Of a DNA stretch of 64,000 nt, positions 21,680 to 33,522 are shown one piece after another (position 1 is the first letter of the stretch; every line of letters starts with the position of its first letter). Position numbers and translations under genes: made by a program. The notes under the pieces were generated by a model. It made no database searches, was not told where the DNA came from, and saw only the letters and a list, made by a program, of their open reading frames with translations. Where the stretch lies: contig QLIY01000133.1 in assembly GCA_003260075.1 (NCBI GenBank), positions 130,989 to 194,988 of the forward strand, in the 5' to 3' direction. This DNA is from Phallusia mammillata (Eukaryota > Chordata > Ascidiacea > Phlebobranchia > Ascidiidae).

Positions 21680-24144
21680 ATTTGTAAAAGTTAGTTGCTT
21701 CATAAACAAGTTCCGTAGCATCAGTTTTTTATTTGCAGGGATCTTAACGACATTTTTGATATGTCAACTGGAGGGGGGGGGGGATTTGTAAAAGTTAGTT
21801 GCTTCATAAACAAGTGCCGTATCATCATTTTTTTATTTGCAGGGATCTTAACGACATTTTTGATATGTCAACTGGAAAACTCAAAGTTTCCAACGCAGTG
21901 GGAAGTCAACATGGGTTTAACACTGAAGCCATGGATTCTAATTTTGCAGAGCATTCCAGCACAAGCTTCAACTGCAGTAAGTTGTATTTTGTAGTAGTTT
22001 TTTTAAATGGGGCCCGCTAAGCACTTTCACGTAAAAACCGCCAGAAAAATGGTTGGTCTTTTCAATTACTTTGCTAGAAGTATTTAATGTTTGTGGAAAA
22101 GCAGGTTTGAGTCACAATTTTTTTTTAAAAAAAGCACAAATAACTGTACAAAGAGCCATTTCGATGTCTAACAATCAACATTTTTACCTGAAACGACTTC
22201 AATAGGGATTCACTTTAGCCAGTAAAATTCACGTCAACTCTTATTTACATTTCTTCTGCAGACACCTCAACAAGTAAACAGGGGGGGGGGACACAAGCTT
22301 CAACTCAAGTAAGTTGTATTTTGTAGTAGTTTTTTAAATGGGGCCCGCTAAGCACTTTCACGTAGAAACCGCCAGAAAATCGTTTGGTCTTTTCAATTTC
22401 GTTGCTAGAAGTATTTAATGTTTGGGGAAAAGCAGGGTTGGATCACATTTTTTTTTTAAAAGCACAAATAACTGTACAAAGAGCCATTTCGATGTCTAAT
22501 AATCAACATTTTTACCTTAAACGACTTCAATAGGGATTCACTTCAGCCAGTAAAATTCAGGTCAACTCTTATTTACATTTCTTCTGCAGACACCTCAACA
22601 AGTAAACAAACAACCTATCAAACCAGCAGCCTGCTGTCAACGCATGCTGAAGTATCCAGGCCACTCAGTAATGACACAACAATCGCCTGCAACGATTGGA
22701 ATCAGCACCCTGCCTTCACAGCAGTACCAACTCAAAGCAATACTGGGGGGGGGGCGTATCCAGGCCAGTCAGTTATGACACAACAATCGCCTGCAACGAC
22801 TGGAATCAGCACCCTGCCTTCACAGCAGTACCAACTCAAAGCAATACTTGCAAAGTTGCTGAAAGGTAATTTTTAAACACCTATGGGTTTTACAAAATCT
22901 GAGGACGAATTACTCTTCCCGAGGACGAGTTACTCTCTATAAGCCCATGTTGTTGGTAAATAACACACGAAAAGAAAATAATATTAAGGCCTAATATTCC
23001 AACACTTGTACCCATTTTTTTTTTACTTTAAGTGCGGTTTACAGCGTAATAAAACAAAACACAGCAAACTATTAAGTACATTCTAAACGTCGCCGTCTCT
23101 TTCTTACAAACAAGACAAACCATGTTTATTTAAGAAGCGTGTTGTAGTTCTAACAAGAAACATACTTTTGTTTCTAGCAGGAAAAAAGACTTAACTGGGA
23201 CCAAACAAATTAACATGAACGAAGTTTCCGACATAAGCGATGGCAACGAAAACTCGAGCTCTGCAGAAAGTTGTGTGCCAACTGATAGCTCAGATGACGC
23301 TGGAGAGTTAGGGTCAAAACCCAGTCGTTCTAGAAGCCGGCGAAACAAACGAAAACGTGCATTACATTTACATCATAAGCGAGCGAGGCCAAGTTGCGAA
23401 AACCAGTCACCATCACCACCAAGCGATTACAACCGAACCAAGGTACAAGGAAACACGAAAAAAGCTGACCAACCAGTCCCACCCAATCAAAAACCCTTTG
23501 GTGATAACAACCTGGCACCAAAAGGTGAAAAGAGTCTCGGCGCCGTTCGGTCCCACTTGTGGTCCAGTATTGACCAGACTGTTGGCCCAGAAGGACCTCC
23601 AAATATCACTTGGACCTCTTCGACTCCACTAAACGACGTTCGCCCGTTTTTTGAGCCGCCTTCGTCACAGTTTGATGCGCACAGCAGCAGTCAATGGAGC
23701 GGTGACGTAACCAGCATTCAAACGGAACCGAGTGCCACGTGTGATAAAACGTCACAACTGTTTGCCGATCAAACCGACTTCTTAACAGAGCAGGCTTCAA
23801 TTTTGCCTGGACGACAAGGTGGCGACTTTTCGCAGCCAACTGTCAATCAAACACTGCGACCTGAATTTCCACATGTGGCACAAACAGCACAGCAGCATAC
23901 GTTTCATGGCAGCTCTAACCTTTTTGCACCGCCTCTAAACCTTCCTCTCGACCCAGGAGGGTCAAACTTTACACATACGTCGCCACATTATTTGCCTGCT
24001 GTTGAACCTATTGCGTACAACTTGGATAAACGATATCCAAGCTGCGAAGACCCTGGGTTATTGCGTCCGGGATATACATGGCCTCATTCGACTGGTCCGT
24101 TTAGTGATTGGGTTTGCAATAACTTTATACCTCCAAGTCTTTAA
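17442..24144 (+). CDS. FOXH: FoxH forkhead transcription factor
   Basis: FoxH proteins bind DNA through the forkhead domain and recruit phospho-Smad2/3-Smad4 to Nodal/Activin targets in vertebrates. Proposed exons: first exon 17581-17620 ([13 protein letters not shown]) or 17442-17454 (MSRK), both ending in phase 1; then 18059-18196, about 20303-20420, 20726-20858, 21179-21381, 21843-21976 (partial copy 21739-21772), 22590-22865 (interrupted by a 10-G run and duplicate) and 23178-24144, ending at TAA. The forkhead begins [20 protein letters not shown] and continues through [18 protein letters not shown] to [20 protein letters not shown]. The NKCF recognition helix and the [12 protein letters not shown] wing are FoxH-like, not FoxA- or FoxO-like. 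The 309-residue last-exon frame is Ser/Pro/Gln-rich and probably holds the transactivation and Smad-contact region; I see no exact PPNK Smad-interaction motif. The third exon's acceptor is uncertain. Confidence 0.88.
17735..17957 (+). mobile_element. hAT-like MITE with perfect 8-bp target duplication
   Basis: Ends CAGGGCTTCTCAAACTG and GAGAAGCCCTG are inverted repeats. ATCTAAGA flanks it on both sides exactly. It lies in the first FoxH intron and has no coding capacity. Confidence 0.85.
18900..19080. repeat. Allelic duplicate around a 10-G gap
   Basis: Positions 18891-18979 recur at 18991-19075 (CAAATCAACT, CTATGCGGCCTGT, GGGCTAAATATTCGAC) across the G-run at 18980-18990. It lies within a FoxH intron. 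Confidence 0.7.
20726..21381 (+). CDS. FOXH: Forkhead-domain exons of FoxH
   Basis: Exons 20726-20858 and 21179-21381 together encode the winged-helix domain, from [10 protein letters not shown] at its start through the recognition helix [15 protein letters not shown] to KGNYWTVD. The donors are GTGCGA and GTAACA. The intron between them (20859-21178) splits the domain after FPFFK, within the forkhead. This is the strongest evidence for the identity of the gene. Confidence 0.92.
21626..21678. other. 53-nt G-run, probable gap filler
   Basis: Uninterrupted G in the FoxH intron just before a partial copy of the exon that begins at 21843. Confidence 0.7.
21690..22865. repeat. Three assembly duplications inside FoxH exons
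   Basis: The stretch AAAGTTAGTTGCTTCATAAA...GATATGTCAACTGGA occurs at about 21688-21772 and 21788-21873, around the G-run 21773-21783. A second pair (21955-22280 and 22291-22610) surrounds 22281-22290. A third pair (22634-22744 and 22755-22855) surrounds 22745-22754. Copies differ by scattered substitutions and small indels, as expected of two alleles. They create false second copies of exon parts. Confidence 0.75.
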
Positions 24145-25055
24145 TGGCTATGTTTTATTGTCGATGTTGTTTATTTATCAGTGTTTATTTTTACATTTTT
24201 TAATATTCTTTGTGGAGTTTTATATACCTCACAACGTGCACGTTTTAACAAACGAGAAAACATGTGTTTGCCAAACGTGCTAGAAGTGTCAATACATGCG
24301 AGAAACGTACGTGTTTAATCCTGACAACTGCGGTCTACATTACCAGAGGAAAAGTAGAGCAAACAAACATACGTTGTGTGCGACAACTGTATGAAAATCA
24401 ACCGGGCATTCCGCAGTGCTATATACTGTTAAATTTAGAAAAAAATCTGTAGCAAATATGTGGACTGCTATGAGAACCAATAGGTCAAACCTTCATGACC
24501 CGAATCAAGGAAATGTACGTGGCCACTGTGTATAATGCACGAATGTTTTCTATTCCGTGTTCATTCGTTACTTCAAGCTTGACGACCAAAGGTTGAGAAA
24601 CAATCCATTAGCGTTAGTAAGAAAATACAACACAAATATTTTATTGCTGAAAATTCAATAAATGTTTAGAAATAACAACACAACAGTTTTCACCAAAACC
24701 CAAGCATACTTCAGCTAGGCAAAGAGCTGGGTACAACCTCAATTAAACCACAAAGATTTAAAGTTTTTTTTATTAGGTAAGCAGTGCACAAATGTATTCA
24801 AAAAAGGAGAGCGAATGTAATACTGTTTAAAGTTGAACGGTTTCAGCAATAGCACCAAACTTTTGGAGAAGTTCAAGTGATAAAAGGGCAAAAAGCACAA
24901 AGGCAAGTGGTTAATACTGCAATATGCGGAAGACAAAAAGCTTTAAAAAGAGTATGCAAAAACAGTGTATATGAATATTGAAATACAGCAGATAGTATAG
25001 CAGTAAAATATTGCATAAAACAGCAACTTAGTAATCAGATCAAATGAAGCATCCA
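24145..25055. other. Convergent 3' flanks of FoxH and FKBP genes
   Basis: AT-rich sequence with no protein-like frame. AATAAA at about 24658 is a candidate poly(A) signal for FoxH. TTTATT at about 24771 is one for the minus-strand FKBP gene. Confidence 0.5.
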
Positions 25056-26201
25056 TTAAAATTCATCATGTTTATTTCCACTGAATTCAATATGTGAAAT
25101 TCGACCATCTTTGTCAATATCTTCCATTTCCAAAATACTGTCAACAATTTCAACTTGTTCCTGCTCAGACATTGGTGGCCCTTCCGTCTTTTTTACTTCG
25201 CTTCTAAGATATTCCCTAACCTGTCAATGCCACTGATTAGAAACAAGTATTTGCCAATGACCAGCAATGATTTTATGTATATAACACAAAAAATAACAGA
25301 AAACAAATACAAAAGCATAAAACATATCAAAATCCCAAATTTTAACTCTTATTTTTAACAACTTGAATGCATTTAAATGGAAATTTGTTTCATTTTAGTT
25401 CAAAAATGTGTGACATAAGATATTGTACAAATGTGTACCGAAGAGTATTGACAATTTCTGCACAGATTTTGACTGGCTTAAAACTTGTTGTACACTATAA
25501 CATTTTAAACTACCCACCTCAAACCTTGTCAGGTATTTGTCCCCATCAATGTCCATACTTTTAAACACATTAGGATGCCTTGGACCAACTTCCGCATGGA
25601 CCAGCTCAACATCAAATACCAAAGTTCCACCTGGCATTTGTGGCAAGTCTAAACCAACATTAAAGAGCATGTTATTGAAGTTGAAATGATTAGAGTAATT
25701 TATGGTCCTTACGGCCTCCTTTGTGTCCATATGCCATGTGTGGTGGAACAGTGAGTTTCCGTTTTTCGCCAGGACACATTCCAACTAATCCTTCATCAAA
25801 CCCTTCAATCACCTCTCCAGTTCCAAGCTGAAATCGGTATGGTTTGTCCTCATGGCTGCAAGAAACAAATCAGATATTTTTGATGTACAACTGTTAAGCA
25901 AATATCTACACTAAATTGTAAGTAAAAATATGATTGAAACAATTCGCTTGTAATTGTGTTTCTTTAACAGTGTGTCACCCCTTATATTTTATAATCACCT
26001 TTTGTCAAACACTTCTCCTGTGGCAAGTTTTGTACCGACAAAATGCACAAACATTTGGTCGCCATATTTGCTGACTCTTTCACAATTATCAGGTTTGTGA
26101 ACAACGTCAATTTTAAAATGTGGAGTGCCATGTGATATTTTAATTTCGAGTACAACACAACACACCACAAAGGCGACAACGTTAATGCTAAAACGTTGCA
26201 T
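25056..26201 (-). CDS. FKBP14: ER FKBP-type prolyl isomerase with two EF-hands (FKBP7/14-like)
   Basis: Four exons on the minus strand (26201-25999, 25855-25713, 25648-25518, 25220-25056) join to 642 nt, 213 residues, close to the vertebrate FKBP14 length. A hydrophobic signal sequence ([17 protein letters not shown]) leads into an FKBP domain with [37 protein letters not shown] and [11 protein letters not shown]. Binding-pocket residues Phe-Asp, Val-Ile and the AYG tyrosine are present; the usual Tyr of VHYTG is Phe and the pocket Trp is Phe. Two canonical EF-hand loops follow, [12 protein letters not shown] and [12 protein letters not shown]. The protein ends KHDEF, resembling the HDEL/HNEL ER-retrieval signal of the family but with a terminal Phe. 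The family catalyses proline isomerisation in the ER, notably on collagen. FKBP7 and FKBP14 cannot be told apart from sequence reading alone. Confidence 0.9.
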
Positions 26202-26829
26202 AGTGGCTATCTAGAAAAAGTAAAGTTTTACCTCTCTGCAAACTTCGTTTAACTCAAATGCACTTACTTGACCAAGTTCACACGTTTGCAAAACATTTAC
26301 CTCTATCGGCAACGTTAAAGGATTTGAAAAAATTGGTAAAATGACATGTCCAAAATGCTCACAATTTATTTGTTTTTGTTTCGCTTGGTGAAAATTGCAA
26401 CAATACATCTTTGTTTAGGCTTGCATTGTCGTACGTTTCTTGTATTTCTTATAACTACAGCGACATAGATACCTATTCCTTTAGATCAAATTCCTTGGCG
26501 AAATAAAACTGTCGAATTACCAACTAAAAGTTAATTGATTCATTTTGGAAGTATTGCCACGATAACATGCAGACTGAATTGAGTTTAGATTCGTAAGATC
26601 ACTTTTCGTAAGATTGCGTCGGAATGTTTCAAAGGCAATTTATTGGTCACAAAAAAGACTTAAACAATATAAATATAGTGTGCGAACAATTGCCTCTGTT
26701 TGTTACTTGAAAATGAAGCAATGGACCACTTTTTCTCACAGAAAGCTAATCTGATTTTTACTCATACACTTGCAAGATCTGATGTATGCATTAGATTGAA
26801 GAAATACTCCTCGCGGTTCCTCTGAAATC

Positions 26830-27174
26830 GCGTGGCGGACCCCAAAGGTATCGGTGCGTAAACCATTTTTGCGATCCAAACACTTCTATTCCGGAATAAA
26901 TTTAGAATATTCGGAAGCCACACGGACAGCAACACGAGAAAACGTTGGCTACGATACTCTGATCCTTGTCAATTAACTTTGTGTGTGGGCTTCTGTTTAG
27001 TTAGGTTTATTAGGCTTCTTACTATCTTTGAAACAATAAGCACATATATCAGGGTCAGTGTTTTTTTAAGGTGTTTTGAAAAAAAAATTCTCCAGCGGTT
27101 TCCCAAAATTCCAAAATCCCCCAAAAAACCAAAATTTGGCAAATATGGCTATTTTTGGTATTTAAATGAAACAC

Positions 27175-27265
<91 letters not shown>

Positions 27266-27740
27266 GTCAACCTTTACCACTCTAAAACCATTCGGACCAA
27301 TTTCACACAGAACTAAAAAAACAATGGGAGCCACAAAGACCTTTTCAAATTTGAAATAAAATGCCACTGTAAAAATGTTTTTTATGTCTCACGACATTCG
27401 ACTTTTCGTTGTTAGTTAGTTTCTTGCATATTAAGTACACAGTTAAAGCAAATGCAATTTTTATTTGTGTATTTAACGCGTGTTGTCACACAACTAGTAA
27501 CAGTTAACCGCCAGTTTACCTCTTTACGTTTCATGGTATATAGACACGGTTGTAGCTAACTACTAGAGTATTTTTCTCTGTTGGTACATTAATTTCATAG
27601 TATATGCATATTTTTTTCTTAAATTCCTGACTTTTAATTACATTTTAACATTTCTCCCTGACGCAGGTATAAACACTAAATTTCCTGACATGTCAAGGAA
27701 AATCTTGACCCCATGTCAAGGAAAATCTCAACCCTAGTCA
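26830..27740 (-). mobile_element. hAT-like element, inverted and decayed second copy
   Basis: Read in reverse it shares with 39683-40667 the words TTTCCTTGACATGTCAGG, GCGTCAGGGAGAAA, CTAGTAGTTAGCTACAACCG, AATTGACAAGGATCAGAGTA and ATTCCGGAATAGAAGTGTTT in the same order. The left terminus is eroded (AACCCTAG). The 27177-27262 G-run replaces part of the interior. Confidence 0.7.
27177..27262. other. 86-nt G-run, probable gap filler
   Basis: Uninterrupted G. The poly-Gly and poly-Pro frames on the two strands here are not genes. Confidence 0.75.
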
Positions 27741-27968
27741 TTTGTGAGAACCATCATGAATAGACGTGGCAATTGGGTAAAAAAATAAATAAGAAATGCT
27801 TGATGTTCACTGAAAAATTCCACTGCCATCTGTATAACAATCAACCGCAAATGAAGCTTATTGTCACCTTTTTAAGTATTGTATTTGAATATACAGTATG
27901 CAAAGATTATTTGGGAATATTTTATTTGCTAATATATTTTGACAAGCTCCTGGATGCAAACTTTAAGT

Positions 27969-30619
27969 CTAGAAGCACTTGCGATGCACGATTGCTGGTC
28001 CAGATTCGTCGTACTCTTGTTTCGAGATCCAAATCTGTTGGAAAGTGGAGAGGGATGCAAGAATAGATCCTCCGATCCATACTGAATATTTGCGCTCAGG
28101 AGGAGCAATGATCTTGATCTTCATGGATGGTGGAGCGAGGTTCGAAATTTCTTTTTGCATACGCTCAGCAATACCTGAAAGATAAAAGCATGTTATTTAA
28201 AATACCTGAAATGTTGACAAAAACATACTTTCATCTGGTAACGCCATTAAAGTTAAAACTTCAAATGAATTTTTACACATACCTGAAAACATTGTGCTTC
28301 CCCCGGAAAGCTCAGTGTTGGCAAACAAATCTTTTCTGATGTCTTCATCACACATCATGATAGAGTTGTACGTAGTCTCATGGACACCTGCAGATTCCAT
28401 ACCAATAATTCCTGGCTGAAATAGGGTTTCGGGACATCGAAATCTTTCATTCCCTATGATGATAACCTATTAAAGGCATTTTGCAAATCATTAAATAATG
28501 TCAAAGCTTTCTTTGCATTAGGCCTACTGCAGAATGCTTGTCAAACAATTGGGGGGGGGGGTGATAACCTATTAAAGGCATTTTGCAAATCATTAAATAA
28601 TGTTAAAGCTTTCTTTGCATTAGGCCTACTGCAGAATGCTTGTCAAACAATTACAGTAAAACTTAAAAAAAGTCACAACGTTTGCAATGTTGGTCATACT
28701 TGCAAAAAAAGCTAAAGTTGGATCCTGGTGGTTTTTGTAAAATACTACAAATCCCTTTGTTGTTTACAAACAAATCCCTTTATTCTGACAACTATTACAA
28801 GGACTGAGAGCCTTTCCGCGCTGCAGGTGTGGGGGGGGGGGAGACAGCAGTCTGCATTTCCTGTTCAAAGTCAAGAGCAATATAGCACAGTTTCTCTTTG
28901 ATATCTCTCACGATTTCACGTTCAGCTGTGCATAATTGCCCGTAAGAAAAAATCTTTGCTGATATAATTTTTAACCACAATACTTTCAACCCGGCAACAT
29001 GTTTGTTACATAACCTTAAAAAGAATTGCATTAAAGTATATAAGTTAGTTTACAAATTTGCGCTAAGATAGCGGGGGAAATTGAGGGGGAACTTTTCCCT
29101 GCATTTCAACAGTTTTGTATTTTTACGAAATGTTATTTCTTATTGTACTTTTTACATTAACACATGCATGACAGCATCGTCTGACCTTTGGCATAATTTA
29201 ACCAAGCATAGCATAAGGTAGTGGCTTTCATACCTGTTGTCGTAAATGAGTATCCCCTCTCGGTGAGAATCTTCATGTAGTAATCAGTCAAATCGCGACC
29301 AGCCAAATCTAACCGGATGATGCCGTGCGGGATGGCGTATCCTCCGTAAATTGGAACAGTATGCGAAACACCGTCACCACTGTCCAAAACAATTCCTAAA
29401 AATTGCACTGATTTTATGTGCGCCAAGTTTCAAAAAAAGTAAGGTGGTTGTATGACGTCACACCCGCATGTGACGCAAATGTGCGAATGGAAGTCATAAA
29501 GTGCGTTGAATAAATTATGTGACGTTAACGATTTTATCTCAATTATAGCCGAAGTATTTTTATTGGTGATATCCACACTTTACTTCTGCTCGTCAGTATA
29601 ACACTCGAGTTTTGTCTACGCGAGTAATCATGGTGGCCGCCACTCAGCCCCGAAAGAGCAAGAAGGCGGCAACGCTCTGCTACCGCCTGGCCTTCGCCCA
29701 CTGGGCGCCTAGCAACGAATCGTTCCATTTCGACAACCCTGTAACAAACCTGTGGTTCGGCCGGAGACATAAAGAGAAAGAACAGCTTGTACAGCAACGT
29801 ACATTGCAGGCGTGTTAAAGTTCTCAAACATAATTTGAGTCATTTTCTCTCGGTTTGCCTGTAAAAAGAAACGATTGTTGCCCACATAATATTTATAGAT
29901 GTTTTTTAAGAAGCTATAATCAGAATAATCCTTGATTATGAAAAAAGAAGGGTTTGACAGATCAAACATCCCTTGTATGTGATAAGTATATAATAAATAA
30001 CAAGACACATACCAAAGCAATGGAGTACACGTACACTGCAGTCTTAAACATGCAATCATTAGGCATTTTATCAGTAACTATTCTTTTAGCGTCTGCCTGC
30101 AAGATTCCTTATAACTTGAGCCAGGTTTTAACGTAGTTCATTTTTTTCCTGTTCTTTCAAACTTTTTAATACGATTCATGTATTCCATGATTATTTTAAA
30201 TGGTTATTCAGGACCACAAGACCAATTGCCCTAGAAGTTACTTTTGGATTCAACGGGGCTTCAGTAAGCAAGATTGGATATTCTTCAGGAGCAACACGAA
30301 GTTCGTTGTAGAATGTGTGATGCCAGATCTTTTCCATATCATCCCAGTTCGTAACAATTCCGCGCTCAATTGGGTATGCAAGGGTTAGAACACCACGCTT
30401 GCTTTGAGCTTCATCTCCAACGTAACTGTTCTCTTGGTCCATCTCACCCTAAAAAAATTGTTTAATAGAATTTGTAAGCATGCAAAAAGAAAGACAACCC
30501 ACCTCATGTATTGGACGTCCGACAATTGAAGGAAACACCGCTCTAGGTGCGTCATCTCCAGCTAAGCCGACTTTGCACATTCCAGATCCGTTGTCAACAA
30601 CCACTGCAGGTACGTCCAT
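27969..30619 (-). CDS. Divergent actin
   Basis: Minus-strand exons 30619-30503, 30448-30242, 29858-29750, 29395-29234, 28925-about 28842 (cut by a gap filler), 28466-28283 and 28174-27969 give an actin from [16 protein letters not shown] to IVHRKCF. Conserved actin blocks include [37 protein letters not shown] and [18 protein letters not shown], so an ATP-binding fold is expected. Three features are unusual. The segment after VGRP is IHEGEMDQEN before SYVGDEAQ, three residues shorter than the usual DNase-I loop and lacking its VMVGM core. The methylated His73 position is Arg (YPIERG). The N-terminus lacks the acidic cluster. About 16 codons after EMQTA fall in the gap at 28831-28841. It is a real and probably functional paralogue, not a retrocopy, because it has six introns. 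ETTYNSIM is muscle-like. Confidence 0.9.
28466..28655. repeat. Allelic duplicate in an actin intron
   Basis: GATAACCTATTAAAGGC through TGCTTGTCAAACAATT occurs at 28461-28550 and again at 28563-28652, separated by an 11-G run that equals 10 plus one shared base. There is one substitution between copies. Confidence 0.75.
28831..28841. other. G-run inside an actin exon
   Basis: The reading frame is perfect actin up to EMQTA and then runs into this G tract (C on the coding strand), after which the sequence is unrelated. The end of this exon and its donor are therefore missing from the assembly. Confidence 0.75.
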
Positions 30620-31375
30620 TGTTTGGGATCGGTAAATTTTTAGTTAAAACGCAACAAACACGCTGTTACTCTAGAAAAAGATTTAGACAAACCAAATTTA
30701 TACGTTGTCAATGAGAGAGTCACTTGTTTATCAGGAAATATTTTGCTTGAATTGACCTAGAAAATAATAAAATAAAGCCACACCAAAATTACACTTGTTC
30801 GTTGAAAAACGGCAACGCGATTTGTGTAGTGGCAACAGGAATATTTTAACTCAGCACTAAAACACTTGCTTATCACAAAATAAATGAGTTACAAAAAAGT
30901 AACCAAAACCCATTGCCCAAAAACTTTGATTAGTTTTATTTGATTATTTGATTATAAACTCGTCATTTAAATAAATAAGTGTTCTATTTCACAAAATAAC
31001 AACAAAAATTAACAAAACGATGCTTTATTGTTCTAGACTAGACAACCAAACATGTCACCCTGTGTCCAATACACATCAATTGCTAAACTGGATATTTGTA
31101 ATAGTGATCCAGAATATGGAAACAATTGCGAAAACGGACCAGTTCAAAATAAGTCAAAAACCAACATTGGACACTGGGCTAGAGAAAGAGCAGCAGCTGC
31201 ATCTTCTAGTATAAGCTAATAGTTTTGGGAAGTTTGGGAACTATTTCGCTAAAATAAGCGGCAAGAAGCCAACGTGGGCGGATACCAGTCATCGACCACC
31301 GAAAAACAAATTCTAACAAATATTGTAAAAGAACTGTGCGATGCCTAGTTATTTTGTACTTAATTTTCACTTAGC

Positions 31376-31597
31376 GAAGTCGCTGCTGCATACAAAAACT
31401 TTCGCTGGCATTATGTATTGTAGTTGTCACTTGGTTAAGGCGGATGCAGTACATGACAAGAACAATTATTTGCTTTTGGGGGGGGGGGTAGCGAAGCCGC
31501 TGCTGCATACAAAAACTTTCACTGGCATTATGTATTGTAGTTGTCGCTTGGTTAAGGCGGATGCAGTACATGACAAGAACAATTATTTGCTTTTGAG
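31376..31597. repeat. Allelic duplicate around a G-run
   Basis: AGCGAAGTCGCTGCTGC to TTATTTGCTTTTG appears twice, on either side of 31478-31488, with three substitutions. Confidence 0.75.
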
Positions 31598-32721
31598 CAT
31601 TTACTTTGCCTCACAAACGCTCTAGCCTAGCGCAAGGGTGCACAACCTTTCGCTATGACGGCCGCATCGCAGATACTCACCAACGGCCGCCAAGCGTTTG
31701 TTCGTTTTCGTTTGAATAATTTTTATAATAATTTCTAACTTGATTCATAAATCAAGCAGAACAGTCTACATAGCGATCAGTGTAAACTGTTTATAAATCC
31801 TATATATTGTGACGCTTTGGGCGTAGGCTTTTTCTTTTTGTTTTCACACAATAGGTGTACAAAAAAGTCTAAGGAAAATGCCTATTGGGCTGAAAATACT
31901 CGTTCCAGCGCCACAAAATCTTTATAGAGATGTTTTATAAAAAAAATTATTGGCAAAACCTCATTTGGCTTGACTGGAGGTTCGAAGACCTAATGACTTG
32001 ACTTGAGACTCGAACCCCCACCGACTAAACTTGACCTGAGACTCGACTAATAGGACTCGTGACCCAACCCTGCAAATAATAGTCTTCATAGACATGTGAA
32101 ATTTGGATGAATGCTTTGTGTTTTGCTGTTGGTATTAAAAGTAAGTTCAATAAAATTGCCAATAGCCTACTTGCTTTTGTTTGTTCTGATTGTCGAATGA
32201 ACGTATTAAATGCTTGCAGATTAAATCATCAGCGCATAAACTACACTGCAGTGTAACTGTATAAACTTTTCTAGACATGACTATAGCATTCAAAAGGGGT
32301 CCCAGAAATTGACTTGAACTAGCATATTTATTCTCTCCCTGGCTGCAATTATAACATTACTGTAACGTTTCTAGTTAGCCTTTTTTAGTCCAAAGTAACT
32401 ATTTTAGCTATGACAAAAACGCCACTTAATTTAGGGTATTCCTACGTTAATGTAGATTATGTTATCTAGCTTATTCTCTTATTGCGTGAGTTCACTAATT
32501 CGCTTATTGTTTTTTGTGTGTAGGAACTAACTTTTAGTTAAAGTAAAATTACATTATGACGATAAAACCTGTCTAAAACAAAATCTGCATGCGTACAACT
32601 GCACGGGCAACAACAATGGGCAATCAGTCCAGCATAAACACTGGACGACTGCCCCGGGGATAACACTCTCCTTTTCGTAACGAAACGGGACCGTATATAA
32701 AATTACACTATTAAACGGAAT

Positions 32722-33090
32722 CAGTGAGCTATATAGTTCATTTGAAACACAACAGTTTGTAGCTTAATTTGGTAATGTTTACGCCACAGAGATCTCTCTT
32801 CCGAATACTGCGTTGGTCAGTGAATAGATCTGGCCTGAGGGAAATACATGACATCTTGTTATGAAACCGGTTTGTTGTAACTTGTAACAAACCAGTTTCA
32901 GGGGGGGGGGGTCAGTGAGCTATCGTTCATTTGAAACACAACAGTTTGTAGCTTAATTTGGTAATGTTTACGCAACAGAGATCTCTCTTCCAAATACTGC
33001 GTTGGTCAGTGGATTGACCTGGCCTGAGGGAAACACATGGTATCTTGTTATGAAACCGGTTTGTTGTAACTTGTAACAAACCAGTTTCAT
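32722..33090. repeat. Allelic duplicate around a G-run
   Basis: TCAGTGAGCTAT to CAAACCAGTTTCA occurs at 32722-32900 and 32912-33090, with several substitutions and one 4-nt indel, around 32901-32911. Confidence 0.75.
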
Positions 33091-33106
33091 AATAGTTGTT
33101 GTAACA

Positions 33107-33522
33107 CAGTGGTTTTCAATTTTTTGATTATATTTTTAAAACGGTCCCGTTGCCATTATATCGAGGGCTCGCGGTCTTTAAGCCTGAATGTCTATTTTAG
33201 CAAAACGAAAGTTGATTTGTGAAATTTTAGCTCATTATGCAAAATTGCGCATAACAATGATCCAAAGACAGTTTGTGACATCACAGACAAGGCAGAAAAC
33301 ATTATGATTGTGCACAAACAATTGCATTTTTGATAGTTGTCACGCAATGAAGGCTTTGTTTAGTAATGGGGACAATCGATTTTTAATTCTTCTTTAATTC
33401 AAACTTATAGTGGCACAAATTGACGCCAAATAAGATATAAGTACTTCCAACCTTTCCGTGGACCCTGCAAAATTGCTTCACAGACCCCTAAAGGCCCCCG
33501 GACCCCAGTTTGGGAACCACTG
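33107..33522 (+). mobile_element. hAT-like MITE, 416 bp
   Basis: Inverted ends CAGTGGTTTTCAATTT and AGTTTGGGAACCACTG. The interior contains GACCCTGCAAAATTGC, typical of this MITE group here. The target duplication is not recognisable. Confidence 0.6.

Larger units (their letters stand above)
26202..27968. other. Intergenic, FKBP start to actin 3' end
   Basis: No gene is supported. The second half (about 26830-27740) is an inverted relative of the hAT-like element at 39683-40667, interrupted by an 86-nt G-run. TTTATT at 27921-27926 reads AATAAA on the minus strand, a likely actin poly(A) signal 43 nt past the stop. Confidence 0.55.

Noticed and set aside
23215-24144. Separate intronless gene of 309 residues
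   Set aside because: It is in phase with the preceding FoxH exon through a good acceptor at 23171-23180 and is best read as the FoxH last exon.
29612-29818. Plus-strand GC-rich ORF beginning [17 protein letters not shown]
   Set aside because: It lies in an actin intron and overlaps an actin exon antisense; no homology or splice support.
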